The notes under the pieces: model-generated
The model's database searches: none
What the model was told of the DNA's origin: nothing
What the model saw: only the letters and a program-made list of their open reading frames with translations
Position numbers and translations under genes: made by a program
NCBI GenBank assembly: GCA_964412375.1
Contig: CAYPOD010000017.1
Coordinates: forward strand, 1 to 64,000
Reading direction: 5' to 3'
Length of the DNA stretch: 64,000 nucleotides
Origin: CADEDV01 sp964412375
GTDB lineage: Bacteria > Bacteroidota > Bacteroidia > Chitinophagales > Chitinophagaceae
Part shown: positions 6,866 to 14,883 of the stretch, in pieces
Layout: each line of letters starts with the position of its first letter
How positions within the stretch are numbered: position 1 is the stretch's first letter

Positions 6866-8005
6866 ATGAAACTTGCAACTAAACTCATTCATGCCGGTGC
6901 GGAGCCGGATCCTTCTACCGGAGCGATCATGACACCGATTTTTCAGACTTCAACCTATGTGCAGGAAGCGCCGGGCATAAACAAAGGCTTTGAATATGCC
7001 CGCAGTCAAAACCCCACCCGGAAAGCGTTGGAAGAAGCCTTTGCGGTTATTGAAAATGGCAAATACGGACTTGCCTTCAGCAGCGGTGTGGCTGCAACGG
7101 ATGCGGTGATCAAACTGCTTCAACCAGGCGATGAAGTGATCTGCGGCAATGACATGTATGGCGGCACTTATCGCTTATTCACCAAAGTATTTGAAAAATT
7201 CGGGATAAAATTCCACTATGTGGATATGCACAGTGCCGATAATATCAGTAAGTACATAAACAGCAACACCAGACTTATCTGGTTGGAAACGCCGACTAAC
7301 CCGCTGATGAACATTTGTGATATTGCGGCAGTGGCGTCGTTGGCAAAAAAGCAAAATATTCTTGTTTGTGTTGACAACACATTTGCCTCGCCATATTTAC
7401 AGAACCCGCTTGACCTCGGTGCCGACATCGTGATGCACTCTGTTACCAAGTATCTCGGCGGTCACAGCGATGTTATCCAGGGTTGCCTGGTGATGAATGA
7501 TACTGAGCTGCGGGAGAAATTATATTTTATCCAGAAAAGCTGCGGAGCCGTTCCCGGCCCGATGGATTGCTTCTTAGTGCTGAGGGGCATCAAAACACTC
7601 GGGGTGAGAATGAAAGCCCATTGCGAAAATGGTAAGATCATTGCCCACTGGTTGCGCAACCATCCAAAAGTGGCCAGGGTTTACTGGCCCGGCTTTGAAG
7701 ATCACCCGGGATATGCAATTGCTAAAAAACAAATGCGGGATTTCGGCGGAATGATCTCTTTTGAGCTGAAAAATGACAGCGTGGAAGAAGCACGGAGAGT
7801 GTTATCCTCTACAAAATTATTTTCATTGGCGGAGAGTCTTGGCGGAGTGGAATCGCTTATCAATCATCCTGCATCCATGACCCATGCTTCTATTCCAAGG
7901 GAAGAAAGGATAAAAAACGGGCTAAGTGATTCACTGATTAGATTAAGTGTAGGCATTGAAGATGCAGAAGACCTTATCAACGACCTGCAGCAGGCCATCG
8001 GGTAA
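6866..8005 (+). CDS. Cystathionine gamma-synthase/beta-lyase family PLP enzyme
   Basis: A 379-residue Cys/Met-metabolism PLP enzyme. The start at 6866 (MKLATKLIHAGAEPDPSTGA) matches the family N-terminus, and the 16 upstream in-frame codons do not. Motifs are 'YARSQNPTRKALEEA' (phosphate binding), 'SSGVAATDAVIKLL', 'DNTFASPYLQNPL' and 'SVTKYLGGHSDVIQG', in which Lys195 forms the PLP Schiff base. The late motif 'SLAESLGGVESLINHPASMTH' is typical of MetB, MetC and CGL-like enzymes. Substrate choice within this fold (synthase, beta-lyase, gamma-lyase) cannot be decided from sequence by eye, and no other methionine genes are adjacent. It is followed by a strong terminator, so it is probably monocistronic. 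Confidence 0.9.
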   Translation: MKLATKLIHAGAEPDPSTGAIMTPIFQTSTYVQEAPGINKGFEYARSQNPTRKALEEAFAVIENGKYGLAFSSGVAATDAVIKLLQPGDEVICGNDMYGGTYRLFTKVFEKFGIKFHYVDMHSADNISKYINSNTRLIWLETPTNPLMNICDIAAVASLAKKQNILVCVDNTFASPYLQNPLDLGADIVMHSVTKYLGGHSDVIQGCLVMNDTELREKLYFIQKSCGAVPGPMDCFLVLRGIKTLGVRMKAHCENGKIIAHWLRNHPKVARVYWPGFEDHPGYAIAKKQMRDFGGMISFELKNDSVEEARRVLSSTKLFSLAESLGGVESLINHPASMTHASIPREERIKNGLSDSLIRLSVGIEDAEDLINDLQQAIG

Positions 8006-8031
8006 TTAAAAATAGCTAAGCAATTTGCAAG

Positions 8032-8059
8032 GCCGCCCTATCCGGGCGGCTATTTTTTT
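8032..8059 (+). terminator. Intrinsic terminator after the trans-sulfuration gene
   Basis: GCCGCCC (8032-8038) pairs with GGGCGGC (8044-8050) around a 5-base loop and is followed by a T-rich tail at 8051-8059. It lies 26 bases after the stop codon. Confidence 0.9.
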
Positions 8060-8115
8060 GCGAGTGGCAATTCTGGTACGGTCATTGCCGGTAATCCTGT
8101 ATAAAATCATTTACT

Positions 8116-8274
8116 ATGAGCAGCCTGTTATACCTTTTTGCCGTGGTATTGATCCTCGGCTGGATACTTGGATTCGTGGTGATGAATGTTGGCGGACTCA
8201 TTCATATATTATTGGTTATCGCTATCATTGCGGTGCTGCTTCGCATCATCAGCGGCAGGCACCCGGTGCAATGA
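8116..8274 (+). CDS. Lmo0937-like 52-residue membrane protein (DUF5670)
   Basis: A 52-residue ORF from ATG 8116 to TGA 8274. It is almost entirely two hydrophobic stretches (roughly residues 3-22 and 26-44) split by 'MNVGGLIH', with a basic tail RIISGRHPVQ. The G-G-L-I-H-x-L-L-V-I-A motif is typical of the small Lmo0937 (DUF5670) membrane proteins, which occur widely and have no known role. Its TGA overlaps the ATG of the next gene (ATGA at 8271-8274), which suggests translational coupling. The composition and overlap make it a real gene despite its size. Confidence 0.8.
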   Translation: MSSLLYLFAVVLILGWILGFVVMNVGGLIHILLVIAIIAVLLRIISGRHPVQ

Positions 8275-9038
8275 TCCCTGACTTGAAATTATTCTTAGAC
8301 AGTAAGATATCCGTTTACAACAGGCCGGCTTTTATCAAAGACGATCCTGTTTCTGTTCCGCATCTTTTCACCAGCAAACAAGACATTGAAATTGCAGGAT
8401 TCTTTGCAGCCATATTTGCATGGGGACAGCGGGTCACCATCATCAGCAAATGCAAGGAGCTGCTGCAACTGATGGATAATGCACCCTTCCAGTTTATCCG
8501 GCAGCATAAAGAAAAAGACCTGAAAAGATTGCAGCATTTCAAACACCGCACCTTCCAGGCCACTGATCTTTTCTACTTCATTGAATTCCTGGAACAGCAT
8601 TACAGCCGGAATGAAAGCCTGGAGAATGCATTTGCAGAAAGTGTAAGTAAAAAAGATTTAAGTATTGAAAACGGATTAAATGATTTCAGAAAATATTTTT
8701 TCTCGCTGCCGCATGAAAAAAGAACAGAAAAGCATATCGCTTCACCCGAAACCGGCTCATCTTGCAAAAGACTGAATATGTTCCTGCGCTGGATGGTGCG
8801 AAAAGACAGAAATGGCGTTGACTTCGGCCTTTGGAAAAATATTTCTCCATCACAACTCATTTGCCCGCTGGATGTGCATGTGGCAAGAGTTGCAAGACAA
8901 TTAAAAATTTTACAACGAAAGCAAAACGACTGGCAGGCCGCTGTTGAATTAACAGCATATCTCCGAACTTTGGACAAGAATGACCCGGTGAAATATGATT
9001 ATGCGCTGTTTAGTCTTGGTGTCATTGAAAAATTTTGA
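8271..9038 (+). CDS. TIGR02757/DUF2400 family protein
   Basis: A 255-residue protein starting at the ATG at 8271 that overlaps the stop of the upstream small membrane gene by four bases. A frame open from 8025 is rejected because those codons overlap the small gene and the terminator. Recognisable family segments are 'DPVSVPHLFTSKQDIEIAGF' near the N-terminus, 'AAIFAWGQRV', 'CKRLNMFLRWMVRKD' and 'GLWKNISPSQLICPLDVHVA'. TIGR02757 (DUF2400) is a family of unknown function, conserved in Bacteroidota and some other phyla. Its W-M-V-R and D-x-H-V segments recall helix-hairpin-helix DNA glycosylases, but that link is a suggestion, not a demonstrated function. Confidence 0.87.
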   Translation: MIPDLKLFLDSKISVYNRPAFIKDDPVSVPHLFTSKQDIEIAGFFAAIFAWGQRVTIISKCKELLQLMDNAPFQFIRQHKEKDLKRLQHFKHRTFQATDLFYFIEFLEQHYSRNESLENAFAESVSKKDLSIENGLNDFRKYFFSLPHEKRTEKHIASPETGSSCKRLNMFLRWMVRKDRNGVDFGLWKNISPSQLICPLDVHVARVARQLKILQRKQNDWQAAVELTAYLRTLDKNDPVKYDYALFSLGVIEKF

Positions 9039-9364
9039 TGACCATGTCCAAAAACTCAGTTATCCCTATAGTAAACGATACATTCGGATTGGCACTTTCC
9101 ACTACTGCTTCTTTGGAAGAATTGAAGCAGGCATTGGCTGACCGGATCGGCTATTTGATCAATCATGATTTTGAAAAACTGGTTTTTTATTTATACCGCA
9201 TTGATGTAAATGAAACAAAAATTAGACAATTGCTTTCTCAAAACAATGGTGAAAATGCTGCTTCTTTGATCGCTGAACTGATCATTGAACGACAATTACA
9301 AAAGGCTAAAAGCAGAAATGATTTTCAGGGCAGTGATACAGTTTCTGACGAAGAAAAATGGTAA
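9038..9364 (+). CDS. Hypothetical protein of about 108 residues
   Basis: The ATG at 9038 overlaps the stop of the upstream DUF2400 gene (TGATG), so the three genes from 8116 to 9364 appear to form one coupled operon. The protein is soluble and mostly helical, with 'LEELKQALADRIGYLINHDF' and 'KLVFYLYRIDVNETKIRQLL', and ends in an acidic tail. Short proteins of this type, with 'L-x-x-x-L-x-x-x-I-x-x-L-I-x-x-D-F-x-x-L' followed by 'Y-R-I-D-V-x-E', occur as single genes in Chitinophagaceae. I do not know a function or domain name. An ATG at 9044 would remove only two residues. Confidence 0.75.
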   Translation: MTMSKNSVIPIVNDTFGLALSTTASLEELKQALADRIGYLINHDFEKLVFYLYRIDVNETKIRQLLSQNNGENAASLIAELIIERQLQKAKSRNDFQGSDTVSDEEKW

Positions 9365-9368
9365 TGTA

Positions 9369-10406
9369 TTATTGTGTTAATGCTTCCACACCCAGCAACT
9401 CTGCATACATATCCACTTTATGAAATTCATAAGCCCGGCCAAAGATTGCCTCGGCATTTATTGCGGCCGGCGGAACAGCAAGATTATTCTCTTGCAGGCT
9501 TCGAAAATGCTTCTGGCTTTGAACGTATTTATTGGTCTCGTTGATCACATTTGTTTTTTTCAGCACTTCATTAGCAATATTCAGCAATGTTCCGGTGTTC
9601 AGTTTGGTGTCAACTCCGTTTATACTCAGCTTGCCTAATTGCAGCACACTATCCAACCCGATTGCCTTTGCCAATTCCCCAATTTTTTCAATATCAGGAA
9701 ACATGGTGGCAATGTCCATGCTGGCAGCATAACGCTCTGCATCGGGAAATTTTTCTTCCATGTCCTGAACAAATGCTGCATTACCGGCAGCCGGAGCCCC
9801 AAAAGTGATCAGCTGCAGCCTGATTTTTTCCCGGGTATTCATTTCCTTTTTCAAATATCCCGCCATCGGGTAAGCCAGGTTACCACCCAAACTATGGCCT
9901 GTTACAACGACGCTTGCATGTTCAGGTAATTTTTGCTCAAAAAATTCTTTAATGCTCAGCCCGGTTTTTTTATCTCTTAACTGCAACAGGTTTTGAAACC
10001 CGATCCAGGCACCGTTGCTGATATAGGCTTCCTTGACCGTGTCTGTATATTTCCATTCTTTGATGCGGAAAATATTAAAATCCTGCATGATGAAATTCTG
10101 AAAACCGGCGTTGCTGAATTCTATCATGGAGCCACGGATAACAAGAGCATAGCGGTCAGCGGCTTTATCTTTTACAATTACCGCATAATTGCCATTCACT
10201 GCTTCTGGAATGAATACAGTTTCAAAAGCAGGGGCATGAGCAGCCAGTGCTTTTTCAAGTGTATCACCATAAATAAGCTGGTTGAGCCGTACGGCTTCCT
10301 TTGCATTTAAAAAACCTGCTGTTTCTTTTTTTTGGGGTTGCTGTTCGTTGCAAGAGGCGAAAAGGACAAAAGATACCAGTAGCAGGTAAAAGAGGTTTCG
10401 TTTCAT
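9369..10406 (-). CDS. Class 3 lipase-type lipoprotein
   Basis: A 345-residue protein with a lipoprotein signal (FYLLLVSFVLFASC, Cys19). The alpha/beta-hydrolase core contains the nucleophile elbow 'VVVTGHSLGGNLAYPMAGYL' (Ser near residue 172) and 'LQLITFGAPAAGNAAFVQDM', which carries the acid-containing strand pattern of fungal-type class 3 lipases. An early 'YALVIRGS' corresponds to the oxyanion-loop strand. It is therefore probably a membrane-anchored lipase or esterase facing the periplasm or cell surface. It lies 20 bases downstream of the fatty acid hydroxylase gene on the same strand, so both may be transcribed together and act on lipids. Confidence 0.85.
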   Translation of the reverse strand: MKRNLFYLLLVSFVLFASCNEQQPQKKETAGFLNAKEAVRLNQLIYGDTLEKALAAHAPAFETVFIPEAVNGNYAVIVKDKAADRYALVIRGSMIEFSNAGFQNFIMQDFNIFRIKEWKYTDTVKEAYISNGAWIGFQNLLQLRDKKTGLSIKEFFEQKLPEHASVVVTGHSLGGNLAYPMAGYLKKEMNTREKIRLQLITFGAPAAGNAAFVQDMEEKFPDAERYAASMDIATMFPDIEKIGELAKAIGLDSVLQLGKLSINGVDTKLNTGTLLNIANEVLKKTNVINETNKYVQSQKHFRSLQENNLAVPPAAINAEAIFGRAYEFHKVDMYAELLGVEALTQ

Positions 10407-10426
10407 ATACGCCGTTGCCGGGAGAT

Positions 10427-11098
10427 TTACTTCTGTTTTTTTTCAAACATCAGCTCCTTCACCTTTTCTTTATCTTCTTTTTCTTTTTTCAGGTCGAACA
10501 TGGTGCCAAATACATGATCCCACAAAGTAGAGCTGACACCATAACCGTTGTGTTCATTTTTATAATGATGCAGGTGATGGTTTCTCCATAAAGGTTTCAT
10601 CCATTTGAAAGGCGGGTTCCAGGCATGAATGGCATAGTGCATCGTACCATACATTAAATAGCCCAGCACAAAACCCGGAAAGAACATAAAAGCATAAGTA
10701 CCCATGATGAGATACATGATTCCAAACAAAGTGGAAGAAATAATAAGACTGGGAACCGGCGGCATGAACAACCGTTGTTTATCTCTCGGGTAGTGATGAT
10801 GGTTGCCATGGAGTGTGTAAACAAACTTGGTGGCCCCTGGTGTTTTTGGCACCCAATGAAAAATAAAACGATGGGCTACATACTCAAAAAAGGTCCAGAA
10901 GAACATACCGCCTAAAAAAACGAGCAGTATTGTTTTTGTGCTGTAATTGTATTTGGTGGCGGCCAGGTAAATAATATAACTCAGGATCGGGATATACATG
11001 CCCCATATCACCAGCGGATGGGCTTTGGTCAGCGCTTCGAGAAAATCGTTTTTGAATAAACGGGCCTGTCCTTTATTGTGAATTTTTTCAAAATGCAT
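10427..11098 (-). CDS. Fatty acid hydroxylase / sterol desaturase superfamily protein
   Basis: A 223-residue membrane protein with histidine clusters of the di-iron hydroxylase family: 'HRFIFHW' (near residue 85), 'HGNHHHYP' (near 105), 'HYAIHAW' (near 160) and 'RNHHLHHYKNEHNGYGV' (near 178). Four hydrophobic segments surround them. The 'FEYVAHRFIFHW' and 'LHGNHHHYPRDKQRLFMPP' signatures match fatty acid 2-hydroxylases (FA2H/Scs7 type) better than sterol desaturases. It probably hydroxylates fatty acyl chains of sphingolipids or other lipids, which many Chitinophagaceae make. The electron donor is not encoded nearby. Confidence 0.88.
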   Translation of the reverse strand: MHFEKIHNKGQARLFKNDFLEALTKAHPLVIWGMYIPILSYIIYLAATKYNYSTKTILLVFLGGMFFWTFFEYVAHRFIFHWVPKTPGATKFVYTLHGNHHHYPRDKQRLFMPPVPSLIISSTLFGIMYLIMGTYAFMFFPGFVLGYLMYGTMHYAIHAWNPPFKWMKPLWRNHHLHHYKNEHNGYGVSSTLWDHVFGTMFDLKKEKEDKEKVKELMFEKKQK

Positions 11099-11160
11099 GG
11101 CGCAAAGATAATGAAAGGGAGTGGGGAATTACAAGTGCCGGGCATTGCTGAGGCCTGATT

Positions 11161-11889
11161 TTAATCAGTCTTTAGCAGTTCATCAACCGTTTGAAACTGA
11201 TAGCCTTTGGACTTTAACCGGCGAACCAACTCCTGCAGGCGGAAGTAAAATTTATCCGTCCGCCGGTGATCGGTACCAATATGCAACAACAGGATAAATC
11301 CATTCAAACCTGCTGGTCTTTTTTGTTCAAAATCCATGATGGAATTCCAGATCGTTTCACTGCTTCGGTAGTTTTTATCCTCCGGGGTGGTATAATCTGC
11401 ATGACTCAATGTGCCGGGGCTGAAATTGATCAGTTGCAGTTTTAATTCTTTGGTCCAGGCAGCTATGGTATCGTTATACCATTCATAAGGGGGTAAATAG
11501 TACTTAGCCATTTTTACATCTATACCCTGACGTGCCATGGCCGTATAATTATCTGCAAGATCGAACCTGAACTGATCTTTTGTAACAAGCAGGCTGTCTC
11601 TTTTTGTCCAGTCACAATACAACAGGTGCTGATCAGAATGAGCGCCGAGATAATGTTCATCCTTTTTGAGTTGCTGAATGATCTTTCTGAAATTTTCATT
11701 CCTGTAAAACCGTCCGGTGAAAAAGAAAGAGGCTTTCACTTTTTCATCCTGCAATACTTTGGCAATAAAATCTCCGCCATCGGCAAATTCATCACCGGTA
11801 AAAACTAATGAGATTTTTTTTTGTGTAGTATCCCCCCGGATAATGGCGCCTTTGTAATAAGTGAGGCCTCCTGCACCGGAGGCAACTAC
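11161..11889 (-). CDS. NodB-like polysaccharide deacetylase domain, -1 frame of GH9 gene
   Basis: The frame is open from 11961 to 11161 but has no ATG, GTG or TTG before TTG 11754. Using that TTG would remove 'IIRGDTTQKK' and the first strand 'ISLVFTGDEFADGGDFIAKV' of the domain. Later motifs are 'KASFFFTGRFY', 'LGAHSDQHLLY' (the H-S-x-x-H metal motif 2), 'YYLPPYEWY' (motif 3 position), 'INFSPGTLSHADYTT' and 'FILLLHIGTDHRRTDKFY'. The family removes acetyl groups from polysaccharides. Coordinates begin at 11889, where a -1 slip on A AAA AAG at the end of the GH9 gene would enter this frame and add 242 residues. A standalone start at ATT or another rare codon is possible but would give no proper signal peptide. 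The domain call is good, and its mode of expression is inferred. Confidence 0.8.
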   Translation of the reverse strand, partial: VVASGAGGLTYYKGAIIRGDTTQKKISLVFTGDEFADGGDFIAKVLQDEKVKASFFFTGRFYRNENFRKIIQQLKKDEHYLGAHSDQHLLYCDWTKRDSLLVTKDQFRFDLADNYTAMARQGIDVKMAKYYLPPYEWYNDTIAAWTKELKLQLINFSPGTLSHADYTTPEDKNYRSSETIWNSIMDFEQKRPAGLNGFILLLHIGTDHRRTDKFYFRLQELVRRLKSKGYQFQTVDELLKTD

Positions 11890-11915
11890 TTTTTTGGCCT
11901 GCTTTCTGTCTCCTT
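11866..11915 (-). promoter_or_regulatory. Candidate programmed -1 ribosomal frameshift signal
   Basis: On the minus strand, AAGGAG (11915-11910) is followed after 14 bases by the heptamer A AAA AAG (11895-11889), in phase with the GH9 codons CCA AAA AAG. The GH9 stop TAG (11888-11886) comes next. After a 5-base spacer there is a hairpin with GCCTCC (11883-11878), loop GGTGCA and GGAGGC (11871-11866), six perfect pairs. These are the parts of the dnaX frameshift site of Escherichia coli in the same order. After the slip, translation continues in the deacetylase frame with codons GTA GTT GCC. Confidence 0.65.
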
Positions 11916-13730
11916 CGCAGCCAAATAATAGATTAATGAAGCCGTACCATCCATCGTGGGTTCATTGGTACTGTAATCACCGTAATCATCATGATATACT
12001 GCAAGGTCGCTTTGAAATGCAGCATACTCGTCGGGTTCATAGAGTTTGATACCGATAAGATTATTGTAAATACTTCCGTAAACAGGTCCATCCACCAGCC
12101 CACCGTCAATCGGGTATTTTTTGATATGGGTAAAGGCAGAATGAGGATCAACAGGAGTATCTCCCCATGAAGGCAAACCATACACCATGCTTGTGCCCCA
12201 TGGATTGCATCCAAAGAGCCAGTCAAAATTGGCCTGCTCCAGTTCATCAAATTGTTTATCACCTGTTAACTGCTTGTACCAATAACATTGAATGGCAAAG
12301 GAGGTAGTGAGATTGTTGCTGCACCAGATAAAGGGAATGCCGCGATAGAAGGCATTTTGTTTGGCTTTGTTCCAAACACGTTGAATGCCCTCTTTGTAAT
12401 AGCCGATAATGTCCTGGTATCTTGATTTAGGTTGTTTCCTCTTTATTGCCCAGTCACCTAATTTTCTATACAACCTGACCAGTTCATAATGACCAACGTT
12501 AATAAAGGGATACCATTGATAATGATTGGCTGTATCCTTACCGAGCCATGGAGTAATTTCTTCAAGCTTTGAATGAAAAAGGATATGATCGAACTGATTA
12601 CCGCAGTCAATCGCTTTATTTTTGGGGTCACACTCCATTTGCCCAATAGCCGCTGCGGCAAGTTGTAAATCATCCAGCCAATTATCTTCTGCATAGATAT
12701 AAGGAGCTTTTACGGAGGCTGTTTGTGTTACACCCGGCTTTTTAATAGCAAACTGGTATGACGTCTTTGCCTTCCCGAAAAGCTTTCTTGCAAATACACT
12801 ATCATAGTCTAAAAAAACCTGGTTTCCCAAAGCAAAAGCACTGGCAAACTTCCCCGCCGTAGAACTTGTACCCGTCGTAGCATTCATAAACTTTCCCCGT
12901 TGCTGCGGTTCACCACTTACAAAATAAACCGGTCGTTCATAACCCCTGCCATATTGCGAATCCAATGCCGGCATCCGCATACTGATATGGTCACGGTCGT
13001 CAGCAATCTGGTTAAACATCCAGTCATCCCTCGGGTGCATTTTCAATAACCAGTCCAGCCCCCATTTGGCTTCATCCAGCACATCTGCCATGCCATTCTT
13101 TCCATCCAGGCCATTGGCCTGCTTTTCGTCAGTAAAAACATGCGGAAAATCACGGTAAGCCATCAGCAAATGATACGTGGCATTGGCCGAAGTGGTACTG
13201 TATTGCAAGTAATCCGATGCATCATGCCAGCCTCCCACCACATCAATTCTTGTACTGTCTTTGATGCCGGCCTTTTCACCATACAATACATAACCATCAT
13301 GGGTATGACAACTGTCTTTTAAAAAAGGGTTGAACCCGGTACGCTGCTGCCGCATATACCGCAAACAAAAATCTGCAGCGCCTTTGTACACATCCTCTCC
13401 GATCTCAAATTCCGGCGATTGGGCGCCCCAGGCTTTCAAATAATACTTGCCGGGCTGTTTGAAAAAAGAAAAATTCAACCGCTGTGTTGATCTAAAGGGT
13501 CCATAGGCGCCAAAGACCTTGCCTGTTTTGCCCGTCATCACCACTTTATGTGTCGCAGCATCTATCAACTGGAAGGAGCCGATGGTCCTGTCTTCCTTGC
13601 TGCACCACACCGCCACTTTCACACCGTTGGGAGTATAACCCAACTGGTTGATGCGTATCCAGGCTTTTTCTTCTGATTCAGGCATAAAAGCAATCACCGG
13701 CAGCAACACAACGATCAATAATCTTTTCAT
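11886..13730 (-). CDS. Glycoside hydrolase family 9 (endoglucanase-type)
   Basis: A 614-residue secreted enzyme with an N-terminal hydrophobic signal (MKRLLIVVLLPVIAFMPESE). An Ig-like CelD_N domain follows (about residues 24-115, 'IRINQLGYTPNGVKVAVW', 'FYLKAWG'-like strands). The (alpha/alpha)6 barrel then begins at 'FCLRYMRQQRTGFNP'. The catalytic aspartates sit in 'VVGGWHDASDYLQYS' (near residue 168) and the catalytic acid in the C-terminal 'STNEPTMDGTASLIYYLAA'. GH9 enzymes cleave beta-1,4 glucans and related beta-glucans. The C-terminus is complete for a GH9, ending '-KETESRPKK'. The last codons form a slippery A AAA AAG next to TAG, which may allow read-through into a deacetylase domain. 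No GH9 partner such as a Sus system is adjacent. Confidence 0.92.
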   Translation of the reverse strand: MKRLLIVVLLPVIAFMPESEEKAWIRINQLGYTPNGVKVAVWCSKEDRTIGSFQLIDAATHKVVMTGKTGKVFGAYGPFRSTQRLNFSFFKQPGKYYLKAWGAQSPEFEIGEDVYKGAADFCLRYMRQQRTGFNPFLKDSCHTHDGYVLYGEKAGIKDSTRIDVVGGWHDASDYLQYSTTSANATYHLLMAYRDFPHVFTDEKQANGLDGKNGMADVLDEAKWGLDWLLKMHPRDDWMFNQIADDRDHISMRMPALDSQYGRGYERPVYFVSGEPQQRGKFMNATTGTSSTAGKFASAFALGNQVFLDYDSVFARKLFGKAKTSYQFAIKKPGVTQTASVKAPYIYAEDNWLDDLQLAAAAIGQMECDPKNKAIDCGNQFDHILFHSKLEEITPWLGKDTANHYQWYPFINVGHYELVRLYRKLGDWAIKRKQPKSRYQDIIGYYKEGIQRVWNKAKQNAFYRGIPFIWCSNNLTTSFAIQCYWYKQLTGDKQFDELEQANFDWLFGCNPWGTSMVYGLPSWGDTPVDPHSAFTHIKKYPIDGGLVDGPVYGSIYNNLIGIKLYEPDEYAAFQSDLAVYHDDYGDYSTNEPTMDGTASLIYYLAAKETESRPKK

Positions 13731-13786
13731 AAAGCCAATTTACAACAAGCTTGGTAACTTAGCGACATCTTATCAAACATCATCAC

Positions 13787-14794
13787 ATGAAATTAGTTTC
13801 TTATCTCAAAGAAGGCCGTGAGCAGGCCGGGGTTTTGATCCAGGATATGATCTATGATATGGAAGTGTTGCATCCCGATCTGCCCAACAGCATGGCCATG
13901 TTCCTGAATTACTGGGAAGACACTTTTCCTGTGGCACAGGCGGGTGAATTGCTGCTGAGAGAAGGAACAAGATCGAGCAACAAAGCTGTTGCGGTTAAAG
14001 ATGTGCAGTTGCTGTCACCGGTTCCGTTTCCCACTTCCTGCCGTGATGGGTATGCTTTTCGCCAGCATGTGGCAGCGGCGAGAAGAAACCGCAAGGTGGA
14101 GATGATTCCGGAGTTTGACCAATATCCCATTTTCTATTTCACCAATCATCACAGCATACAGGGCCCCGGTGAGATCCGCTGCATGCCTGATCATTTTGAA
14201 AAACTAGACTTTGAACTCGAAGCTGCTATTGTTATCTGCAAACATGGCCGCAATATCAAAGCAGAACATGCGGATGAATATATCGGCGGACTAATGATCA
14301 TGAATGATATGAGTGCAAGAAGACTGCAGATGGAAGAGATGTTATTAAATCTTGGCCCTGCCAAAGGAAAAGATTTTTCTACTGTCATCGGCCCCTGGCT
14401 GGTAACATTGGATGAACTGCAGTCGTTTGAAATACCCCCGAAAGAAAATCATGTTGGTAAAAGCTGGAATTTAAGAATGCAGTGCTGGGTGAATGGCAAA
14501 CAGGTGAGTGACGGCAATGTAGGTGATATGGACTGGACCTTTGCTGAGATCATTGAAAGAGCTTCTTATGGTGTGGATCTTTATCCCGGCGATGTGATCG
14601 GCAGCGGCACGGTGGGCACCGGTTGTTTCCTGGAACTGAACGGCACAGGCAAACTCAACGATCCCAACTATACCGAGCAATGGCTGCAACCCAATGATGT
14701 GGTGGAAATGGAGGTTGACGGATTGGGCAGGCTTAGCAATACAATTATTGCAGAAGAAACAGAATGGAGCATTTTGAAACGGAAAAAAATTTAG
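13787..14794 (+). CDS. Fumarylacetoacetate hydrolase (FAH) family protein
   Basis: A 335-residue enzyme divergent from the GH9 gene. The N-terminal part holds 'VQLLSPVPFPTSCRDGYAFR'. The C-terminal FAH domain has 'YFTNHHSIQGPGE', 'LDFELEAAIVICKHGRN' (two metal-binding Glu), 'MIMNDMSARRLQ' (metal-binding Asp) and 'GDVIGSGTVGTGCFLELNG'. The family cleaves or decarboxylates beta-diketo and 2-keto acids in aromatic and sugar-acid catabolism. The exact substrate cannot be named. The 'RDGYAFRQHV' segment is typical of the longer FAH proteins annotated as fumarylacetoacetases in Bacteroidota. No other tyrosine degradation gene is in the window. Confidence 0.9.
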   Translation: MKLVSYLKEGREQAGVLIQDMIYDMEVLHPDLPNSMAMFLNYWEDTFPVAQAGELLLREGTRSSNKAVAVKDVQLLSPVPFPTSCRDGYAFRQHVAAARRNRKVEMIPEFDQYPIFYFTNHHSIQGPGEIRCMPDHFEKLDFELEAAIVICKHGRNIKAEHADEYIGGLMIMNDMSARRLQMEEMLLNLGPAKGKDFSTVIGPWLVTLDELQSFEIPPKENHVGKSWNLRMQCWVNGKQVSDGNVGDMDWTFAEIIERASYGVDLYPGDVIGSGTVGTGCFLELNGTGKLNDPNYTEQWLQPNDVVEMEVDGLGRLSNTIIAEETEWSILKRKKI

Positions 14795-14883
14795 CTGTAA
14801 AAACCTGAAATTAAATTCCCGTTGCTGAAAATTGGTACGAATTAAGCAATGAGTATCTTATTTCCATGTTGTAATACGTTTTT

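Noticed and set aside
11161..11754. Deacetylase translated from TTG at 11754 as a separate 197-residue protein
   Set aside because: This start would remove the first conserved strand and the G-D-E segment of the metal site, and there is no signal peptide for an enzyme acting on extracellular polysaccharide.
11881..11961. Separate lipoprotein start for the deacetylase around 'LLFGC' (Cys codon 11922-11917 region)
   Set aside because: The frame does encode a lipobox-like L-L-F-G-C, but there is no ATG, GTG or TTG and only about 14 residues between the last stop and the Cys, too short for a lipoprotein signal. The same bases encode the conserved GH9 C-terminus in the other frame.
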